Origin: Ypsolopha sequella
Lineage: Eukaryota; Arthropoda; Insecta; Lepidoptera; Ypsolophidae
Assembly: GCA_934047225.1 (NCBI GenBank)
Contig: OW203984.1
Span: 3,729,201-3,793,200, forward strand
DNA length: 64,000 nt
Direction of reading: 5' to 3'
The translations under genes were made by a program, and so were the position numbers. Below are positions 56,458 through 64,000 of the stretch, piece by piece. The notes below the pieces were generated by a model. It had not been told where the DNA came from and made no database searches. It saw nothing but the letters and a program-made list of their open reading frames with translations. How positions within the stretch are numbered: the first letter of the stretch is position 1; every line of letters starts with the position of its first letter.

Positions 56458-57074
56458 ACATAACCTTGACCGATTTGACTTATGTTTAATTTTAAAAACT
56501 ATTTTAGTATCATTTACTTGCCAACCAAATTTCATGACCTTCCGATCGACGGTACTCAAGTTATCGTCAAACAAATATTCATACATACAAAGACGTTGTT
56601 TATGAAAACTATGCTATTTAAAATAGTTCATTGCAATATCTACATATTTACTTGAGCAGAATTTAATAATTATTCTAGTGAGTAAATGGTGTTTTTATTT
56701 CTACAGTGGCGGCACTTCTGTAAACGCCTTAAACGTAACACGGTAAGGAAAAGTCACCGCAATGATAGTACCCCGGCACGAGTATAGATGGCGCTGACCG
56801 CTTTTACATGGCGATATTGGTTTTTCTCGAACTTTTGTTAAAAGGTCAGTTTATGAGACAGCCAGCAGATGTATTTGGACATGTTACCTTCTAGTGTTTA
56901 TAATTTTTGAACGGGTCGGTCCTTTACGACTCCATATAATGTATCTTTCACTATGTTTCCAGATAGCATATTTAAAGTCAAATCTGTAAAAAAAATATGG
57001 GTCATTTCATGGAACTGAGGAAAAACCGAACTACAACTCGTTTATTTATTTTGTAACAAACATATTTAATTATA
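56458..57074. other. gene-free sequence
   Basis: No feature is supported beyond general AT richness. Confidence 0.5.
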
Positions 57075-57467
57075 TTTTCAATGCATGTGCTCGTAAAAGC
57101 CCACTTTTTATGCATCAAAACCGAATAGAAAGTCGATTATTTTGCCCTAGGGCTTTATTATTATTATTTTTTTTTAATTCATTCACAATGGTTGGCTAAC
57201 CTGCAGCCTTTCCTGTGTACCATAAATGTCATAATTTTTTTCCACTGTTTAACGGCTCTGGATACAGTCTTTTTGAGCAAATTACAATTTAAAGTTCACA
57301 AAATTATATTTGTTTTATTTCCTCACACTATGCATTGAAAAACGTAGTATGATACATGGGCGTAAGAGCAATAAATTACTCGGTTACATTTAAAATACTC
57401 GCTACGCTCGTGTTTTAAATATTCTTCGTGATTTATTCCTTTTCGCCCTTGTAGCATAAACTACTAT
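57075..57467 (+). repeat. 390 bp fold-back repeat (family A), copy 4
   Basis: Same ends and internal blocks as copies 1 and 3, with more substitutions in the hairpin part. Confidence 0.78.
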
Positions 57468-58467
57468 TATTTAATAAAAGTATTGATTCCTCATTCATTG
57501 ATTCAATTATTACTATATCAGAAATTTATGCTTACGAAAAATGTGTCAGTTTCCTTGGGAATACACTTGATAAATACGAATTCCACCCGGGCATGATATT
57601 TTGGTTATTGTGGCATAAAGTCGTGTAAGTTATAATGTACTACATAGGCACTGTGTAAGAAATCATAATCCCGGAAATTTGACCTTAATTTTGTATTCCT
57701 ACTAATACAAAAGTTAAACATTGCTGGTTTGTTACCTATGATTTCAAAAAATTCCCGAGGCATCAATATTAAACTTTTTTGTGTAGAATAGATCTCAATT
57801 TAAGATTAGGGCATTTTATTCTGAGCTTTATCTTTTTTCTAGAAATAAATTGATATATATATATATATATTTTTATTTATTTTTACAATAGTACATTTTA
57901 TAAAATTTTACAAAGATCGCCAAACTGCAATACAGTTTGTTGGCGAAGCGCTTATATAATTCCGGGTATTTACTTATGTCTAACTAATGTAACTACGAAT
58001 ACAGCAAAATCGCAATTTACAATCTACGAGTACATTTATCTACCTGTTTATACCTTGTTTATAATTTTAATTTTAACAATATACTTTTGAGTTTTGGTTT
58101 AATAGTGCTTATTTTTAATTTGTTTTTATCCAGCAAGAGAAGTTAGCTGTTACATAGCTTCGGAGTCAAGTACTGTCTAGTTCTTTCCCAGTAATAATTT
58201 TTTGCTGATGGCTGTGTCAATGTACCTTTCTTAACAGATCTAGTGTAATGGCGGCGTACTACTGGGGTTTTGTAGTCTTGAGTGAAATATGAATCTAAAG
58301 CAATTAAGTATTTAACTTTACAGTGAACAGGAAGGATCATACAAACTAAAAATAACTTATCATACTCACCTTTACATTTCTCTTTTGTATTTTTATCCAC
58401 TAAATATAAAACACTCAGTAGCTACCCACGTTTTTAACCGTTCACTTGATCATTAAACTGGATTTGA
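57468..58467. other. gene-free sequence
   Basis: Contains a short AT microsatellite at about 57853-57870. The 85-residue frame at 58143-58400 has no recognised domain. Confidence 0.5.
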
Positions 58468-59512
58468 TCTGGGTTCGGTTCGTGCGTAGTCATTTTTCGT
58501 AAACAAGCTAGTTGGGTGTGTTTTGTGCGTTTTCAATTATGTAGAAAAAAGAGCCTGCACCGTTGAGTGCGGTTCGGGCGTCCAGTTATTATTACTGATT
58601 TCAATGGGCCCTTTTCGTGCGCTTTTGTATAAACAATGCCGTAGGAACCATAGAGTAAAATACTATTAAATAATCTATTGGGAAATAAAAACAGTTAATA
58701 TGTGCACTTAAAATAATAATGAAGAACTACAAGATTCGGTTGCAGCTGCAAGTATCTACGCAGAGATAACTTAAGGCGAATGGATACGCCAACTGCAATT
58801 TGGACCTGTCTTTGAAGGCCTACTCCTCCCACACGGGTGGTCCAAAAACATTTATAAAAATATATGATAGGCTAATAGAGTCAAAAATAAATTTTAAGTT
58901 TCATAAACTGTTTTACTATTGTTAGTTTTGACAAAAAAAATTAAAACTGATCGAAAGTTTCACATGATTAACACAAGAATTCTTTTACTCCTTCCAAACG
59001 CCTAAAGCGATTTTAATTATTATTTGACCAAATTATAGGAAATTTTTAGATCTAAAAAATTCAAGCTCAAAATTTTTTTTCCGTTCGTGGCGTCCATGTG
59101 AAACGTATTATTTTCTCCTATTTTGCGCTAGCCGGAGACGCAGTGGTTTTCGTAACAGCCACTTTTCAAGACACGCTGAAATGAACATTATTTCAATGTC
59201 GTTTCCGTTGATATTTGTACTGACACACATCGAGTTGCTTATTTAGCGTGGTCAAACGCCTTAACTCACTCCACTCCAGTGCCTACCTATTTTTTATCAC
59301 TCCAAGGTAAAAGAAACAGGATTAGAAATAACAATAATTTTTGTCTCTTTCTTATACAAAAGCGCACGAAAAGGGCCCATTGAAATCAGAAATAATAACT
59401 GGATGCCCGAACCGCACTCAACGGTGAGGGCTTTTTTTCTACATACATAACGCACGAAACGCACCCAACTAGCATGTTTATGAAAAATGAAGACGCACGA
59501 ACCGAACCCAGA
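58468..59512. mobile_element. TIR element with about 160 bp arms
   Basis: Arms 58468-58632 and 59352-59512 are inverted (TCTGGGTTCGGTTCGTGCGT at the outer end). No ORF. A TTAA-type MITE (58775-59260) sits between the arms. No target duplication could be assigned. Confidence 0.75.
58775..59260. mobile_element. TTAA-flanked MITE, GGCG family copy 3, nested
   Basis: Ends GGCGAATGGATACGCC and GTGGTCAAACGCC, with TTAA at 58771-58774 and 59261-59264. Aligned with 22324-22789 through most of its length. It inserted in the larger TIR element around it. Confidence 0.75.
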
Positions 59513-60240
59513 CCTTTTCTTTATCTTCTTTCTTTATTTACTTAATTATTGTGAATGGAATTTGATAAAATATGTTGATTTAAGAATAGTGTTATCATGA
59601 ATCGATGTATAGTAATCAATAAATGACCTCTCTTAAATGACCAGTACTGCCTATCTTCGTCACCATTACTCAAATACTTCCAATCTAATTCAACCCAATG
59701 ACCAAATTAATCTTTATTGACATCAGTTTTTCCTTTTGACTTTTTTGATTTGTAAACCTATTTTATTTACCTATTTTATTTTTATTTTCATTTGATTTTT
59801 ATTCATTTAATTCATTTACTTATTTAATTTCAGTGTACTTTGACTTTATAATACCAAATATTTTTGTTGAACGCTTCCATAAATGCACGCACAAAACGCC
59901 TTTAAATCATATTTGTCATCCATCACATCACAAATGTAAACAAATAGACGAAATACATTTTCGCCTAATAATAGCCTAGCCTGAAGATGTTAATATAACG
60001 AAACCGGTCGCTAGTATAATTTAAATATAAAGTGGAGCAGTTACCAAGTAATGTGTTTTATTGACAAGACAATAAAATTATTGTTTTTTTTGTTAAAATC
60101 TAATTAAATTACAATGTTATTAAGTTAATAATTGCTACACCAGTTAGTAAAATCACACTGGCACAACTTACTTGTACTTACAAATATTTTATTATTTTGT
60201 ATCATTTAAGATCTTTACAACCTGTGATTATTTGGAATAA
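59513..60240. other. gene-free sequence
   Basis: 59980-60015 holds CCTGAAGATG..CGAAACCGGTCGC, a phrase seen at the ends of lepidopteran repeats. Nothing else is supported. Confidence 0.45.
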
Positions 60241-60608
60241 TAGTAGTTTATGCTACAAGGACGCAAAGGAATAAATTACGAGGACGATTTAAAACACGAG
60301 CGTAGCGAGTGTTTTAAACGTAACCGAGTAATTTATTGCTCTTACGCCCGTGTATCATACTACGTTTTTCAATGCATAGTGTGAGGAAATAAAACAAATA
60401 AATTTTGTGAACTTTAAATTGTAATTCGCTCAAAAGGACTGTATCCAGAGCCGTTTAACAGTGGAAAAAAAAGTATGACATTTATGGTACACAAGAAAGG
60501 CTGCAGGTTAGCCAACCATTAAAAAAAAAGCCCTAGGGCAAAATAATCGACTTTCTGTTCGGTTTTGATGCATAAAAAGTGGGCATTTACGAGCACTTGC
60601 ATTGAAAA
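60241..60608 (-). repeat. 390 bp fold-back repeat (family A), copy 5
   Basis: Minus-strand copy, slightly shorter than the others in the T-rich middle. The hairpin apex CGAGCGTAGCGAG is present. Confidence 0.8.
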
Positions 60609-60764
60609 TAAATAAATGAAAATATCCTTCACGGAGTGCGCGTAGGGTTCATTATTACGTATATTATTACCTATATTATATTTATCAAAAATGTTTGGCA
60701 ATTTCGGTTTAAAAACGAAAACGGGAAGAGCCACATTTATGCTGCAGGGGAAAAATAAAAAAAT

Positions 60765-61120
60765 ATATAAATATATCGTCACGACATAAATCCCTGAGGG
60801 AGTATCTGAGGTGTTCCAAGTGTGAACTGTGAAACGCAAGTCACAGTCCACACTCGGTACACCTGCGTTTCAGCGACGATTATTACGTCTCAACGTGATG
60901 AGTGGTGAAACCTATCGCCGTTCATCGGGCACAAATACACGCTTTTAAGGGCATGCAGGTTTCCTTACGATGTTTTCTTTCGTCGTTCAGCAAGTGGTAA
61001 GTAAGAACAAATACTATGCATATAAATTCCGAAAAACTTATTGGTGTATGCCTGACCGGGGATCGAACCTGGCATCAAAGATTGAGAGGCCAGAGCTTTA
61101 CCGCTGAGCTACCGCTGCTT
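60765..61120 (-). repeat. tRNA-derived SINE, complete copy
   Basis: Minus strand from about 61120: head GCGGTAGCTCAGCGGTAAAG (A box) and GGTTCGATCCCCGG (B box), then the body shared with 651-783 plus 1322-1536, ending near GTCGTGACGATATATTTA. It shows that the plus-strand copy is the interrupted one. Confidence 0.8.
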
Positions 61121-61511
61121 AATAAATGTATAGGTGTAATGGGAAAAATAAATGTATGAAAATCCATTTACGCCCTAGGGGGTAAAATATTTTCACAACG
61201 AAAATCTTTTACCAATAGAGATCAAGGGAAAAAAAGCCATAAAGCCAAGCGGACTGCTCGTTTCAATAGATTTTTAAACAAAATTCTTTTCGTCTTGGTA
61301 AATACAAAGATATAGCAATTCATTTTATTCAAATCAAATACATAACAATAAAAATTATAAAATTAAAACTAAATAATATTTAAAATTAAGCTAAATAAAA
61401 AATTAAAATTACCTATCAATATACAATTATAAACAAAATAAAACTATACTAAATAAAAACTAACTATAAATTAAAATTACCTATCAATATACAAGTATAA
61501 ACAAAATAAAA
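61121..61511 (-). other. 3' untranslated region of the R2-like element
   Basis: AT-rich. From about 61402 a unit of roughly 57-60 bases (AATTAAAATTACCTATCAAT, then ATAAACAAAATAAAACTATA) is present twice. The same unit marks a fragment at 52203-52267. Confidence 0.6.
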
Positions 61512-64000
61512 CTATACTAAATAAAAAATCGAAGCCAAATCGCTGCCGTCACCCGGTAGGGTACCCAATAGGCTGGTGGCATTGCCTCGCTGAATCGCGA
61601 GGCTTAATCTTTGTCCAAAATAGGATCCAGCCCTTGGATCCCCTGAAGCATCGATCAGGCGCGACGATATCTCCTTGTAGAGCCGTCGCGCTTCTGACCC
61701 CCACGGCCCGAGGGTTTCTACAGCGAAGGGAACAAAATGATAACTTTGTCCCAACGTTGTGTATCTCCGCTTCTTAGCCCCTTCTGCTTTGTAAGCCGCC
61801 GCGCCTGCCTTGATAGAGGTCGCTGGTAAGTGTGACGGCGCCACAGTATCTGCGCATGTGGCGTCCCAAACCAGCGGCCGTCCATTTTTCCATGGAACGA
61901 GCGTCATTCCGTCGGGCCTTCTCCCATCGACGCGTGCCAAACCGTTTGGCTCTAAGATTGCTGGCACGCCGGCGCTGGCAAGAGCCCGACGGATGACGTC
62001 GTTTAGTGTGGCATGGCGCGAAAGCCGACCTGCGCTGCGTTGGCATGACAAGCCGTGGTGGCCGAAATGGTCGACGTTTTCCCCGCAACGGCAGCGATGT
62101 GGCTCGTTTGTCTTCGTTCCTAGTCTCAGGCCGACAGCCAAGGTTAAAGTGGTTCTGTCCAGCAGTGTCCCAATATTAGCCGAAGGAAGTGCGTTCAACC
62201 AATATCCAGATTCTGGTTCACTTGTTGCCAAGAGACGGGCTCGCTCTGCAGGGTTAACAGCAGTTTCCATGAGGTTCTTTTGAACCTTACTGCAGAGCGG
62301 TCCATCCCATAGCTTTTGTGAGGCCAGATTAATCGGGACATTTTCACTCAGCCCGGCCGCAGCTGACCAGGCGTCCCTAGCCTCGGCCAAGCACGAGACC
62401 TCTACGTCACCTAGTGACGGGTTAATTATTCTACCATAGAGGTCAAGCGTACTATGGGCCGAAGACAGGAACGCCGGCAGTGCTACGCTGGATGGTTTGC
62501 GGATACCCAGGCCTCCAAATCGGATTGGAAGCGTGGCCTGGGCCCAAGCGCGGTCATTTAGGGAGCAATTTAGAATTTCAGTCAAAGTTGTCCGTAACAT
62601 TTTGTCTAATTGATCTAAAATGGTAGTATATTTCCAAAGGGCTGTACAGCGTAGCACATAAGTAAATTTTGGTACAAAAAGGCAGTATCTAATAATAAAC
62701 ATAGCCATGTGAGGGTTAATTTCTTTTAGGCGGACTGATGATTCCTCAAATTTAGAGATTTGATTGCTAACAAAACTAGGAATGGAATCATCTAGCACAG
62801 GAGCCCCTAGAAGGCGAAGCGATTCACTTTCGATGATGTTAATGTTGGGGGCCAACGTGTTAAATTTTGAAATTATGTTATATTTTTCCGATTGAGGCAT
62901 TGATTTGTTAATGAAAAGTTCTGATTTTGTGAAATTAAGTTCAAGACCGATTGATTTAAAGTTATGAATAATATTTTCGAGATCATTGAGGACGGAGCAC
63001 GCTTCGCCTCCTAGGGTTCCGTCGTCCAAATACCATACATTAAATTTGGAATTTAGACTTGAAATAAAGGGGTGAATAGCAAGACTGAAAATGGCCGGTC
63101 CTAGTGGGTCACCTTGCTGACACCCAACCGCAGAATGTAAAAGGTGTTTTCTATATATTAGTTTTGTTGGTGAACTGTAACATTGCCACAGGTAATGATA
63201 TATCCGTGGAATGTTTTCTTTAATTTGTGTCAGCAAGGCGCCCCTGTCGAGTGAGTTGAACGCATTTCTCACATCGACCTTCAGCAGCACATCGCCTCCG
63301 CCGCGTTCTAGGAAGGTGCGGGCCGCGTGCACAGCCGCCTCACAGCCTCCCCTGGTCCCAAAGCCTAGTTGAACGGGTTGAAATTTACTTGAAAGGTCTG
63401 GTAGGATATGTTTGCAGCAGATCTTTGAGACCACACGGCGGATGGTGTTACCGACTGCGATCGGCCTGATGCCTCCATCTTTTTTAATTAAAGCACATAA
63501 ATTTGCACCATAAAGAATATCAAGTACGTCAGCGCACACCTTACCGGACAGCATTAGATTCACAAGGCGCGTCAAATCCTCCAAGAGGGCTCGGCCGGCA
63601 TCACCTGTGGTTCCACAAGTGAGATCTTTAAAGTGTTGTGCGGTAAGTCCATCAATTCCGGCGGCCGATCCGTTCCTAAAGGATGAGATCGCACACTGCA
63701 CCTCCTCTGCTGTCGCCTCGGGTGTGCGCCCAGAGGCATCAGGTGGATCTGGCAGTTGAAGAGAAGCCGGTGGAGGTGGATGTTTTGACTCCAGCGCGGA
63801 TAATGTCTCCGGCGTATCTGGGGCGACGGCGTCACTGGAAAAAAGGAGCTGGGCGGCTCCTTTGACATCTCCATCGCTCATTTTTGACTCTACTCTTTGC
63901 GTTAGATTGTAAGTAGGAAATCTTTTATTTTTCAAATTAGTTTGTGTAAATGATAAATCAGTAGGATCCTTACAGTTATCTTTAATATTTTGAGTCAGCG
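61512..64000 (-). CDS. R2-like non-LTR retrotransposon protein (partial, N-terminus off window)
   Basis: 828 residues from the window edge to the stop at 61512; the frame is open across the edge, so the zinc-finger N-terminus lies outside. RT motifs in order: GGIRPIAVGNTIRRVVSKIC, VQLGFGTRGGCEAAVHAART, LLKVDVRNAFNSLDRGALL, GCQQGDPLGPAIFSLAIHP and VWYLDDGTLGG (YLDD near residue 321). Near residue 634 is a CCHC knuckle, CRCGENVDHFGHHGLSC. RHATLNDVI follows, then a restriction-like endonuclease core with RRPDGMTLVPW near 692 and VWDATCAD about 17 residues later. This order (RT, CCHC, PD..D endonuclease) defines the R2-type lineage with sequence-specific targeting. No frame break is seen. The clade cannot be named more closely. 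Confidence 0.9.
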   Translation of the reverse strand, partial: LTQNIKDNCKDPTDLSFTQTNLKNKRFPTYNLTQRVESKMSDGDVKGAAQLLFSSDAVAPDTPETLSALESKHPPPPASLQLPDPPDASGRTPEATAEEVQCAISSFRNGSAAGIDGLTAQHFKDLTCGTTGDAGRALLEDLTRLVNLMLSGKVCADVLDILYGANLCALIKKDGGIRPIAVGNTIRRVVSKICCKHILPDLSSKFQPVQLGFGTRGGCEAAVHAARTFLERGGGDVLLKVDVRNAFNSLDRGALLTQIKENIPRIYHYLWQCYSSPTKLIYRKHLLHSAVGCQQGDPLGPAIFSLAIHPFISSLNSKFNVWYLDDGTLGGEACSVLNDLENIIHNFKSIGLELNFTKSELFINKSMPQSEKYNIISKFNTLAPNINIIESESLRLLGAPVLDDSIPSFVSNQISKFEESSVRLKEINPHMAMFIIRYCLFVPKFTYVLRCTALWKYTTILDQLDKMLRTTLTEILNCSLNDRAWAQATLPIRFGGLGIRKPSSVALPAFLSSAHSTLDLYGRIINPSLGDVEVSCLAEARDAWSAAAGLSENVPINLASQKLWDGPLCSKVQKNLMETAVNPAERARLLATSEPESGYWLNALPSANIGTLLDRTTLTLAVGLRLGTKTNEPHRCRCGENVDHFGHHGLSCQRSAGRLSRHATLNDVIRRALASAGVPAILEPNGLARVDGRRPDGMTLVPWKNGRPLVWDATCADTVAPSHLPATSIKAGAAAYKAEGAKKRRYTTLGQSYHFVPFAVETLGPWGSEARRLYKEISSRLIDASGDPRAGSYFGQRLSLAIQRGNATSLLGTLPGDGSDLASIFYLV

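Noticed and set aside
61810..62283. 157-residue frame opposite the R2-like endonuclease
   Set aside because: A shadow of the real minus-strand frame.
61512..64000. Insertion of the R2-like element in 28S rDNA
   Set aside because: No rRNA sequence is seen beside it; the flanking sequence is an AT-rich UTR and a SINE.

Overview
This is an AT-rich, repeat-dense stretch of an insect nuclear genome, almost certainly a moth or butterfly. The evidence is one split host gene with GT-AG introns, a BEL/Pao retrotransposon, several non-LTR retrotransposons, many small inverted-repeat elements, and a dispersed repeat (9058-9180; 29268-29550) of a kind I know from lepidopteran genomes. There are no operons, no rRNA and no convincing functional tRNA gene.

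Layout. Positions 1-15.5 kb are gene-free and packed with mobile-element debris: a tRNA-headed SINE split by a LINE, TIR elements at 2392-3538, 4812-6460, 9345-9804, 10766-11482, 12044-12603 and 13339-13760, and hairpin elements. The only recognisable host gene lies on the minus strand: a B-type muscarinic acetylcholine receptor with exons at 34722-34869, 19495-19678 and 15513-17602 (stop). Its first coding exon is not seen. The 15 kb intron between the first two exons is filled with transposons, including a two-exon tyrosine recombinase gene (26279-27529) in a 2.4 kb segment that splits a short TIR element.

From 35 to 42.2 kb lies a broken retrotransposon of the restriction-like-endonuclease (R2-like) type. 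It is interrupted by a short element, which is interrupted by a TIR element, which carries a LINE (ORF1, endonuclease, reverse transcriptase). Each of the first two insertions has its own target-site duplication. At 43440-51643 an apparently complete BEL/Pao element with equal 537 bp LTRs and one uninterrupted gag-pol frame sits inside a LINE fragment. From 52 to 61 kb there are more TIR elements (one hAT-like with an 8 bp duplication), copies of a 390 bp fold-back repeat, and a second SINE copy. The window ends in a second, uninterrupted R2-like ORF (61512-64000) that runs off the edge; remnants of the same family lie at 337-565 and near 52.2 kb.

The genes do not form a pathway. One neuronal GPCR gene is embedded in transposons of many ages, and much of the interest is in the nesting order, the fold-back families and the tyrosine recombinase.
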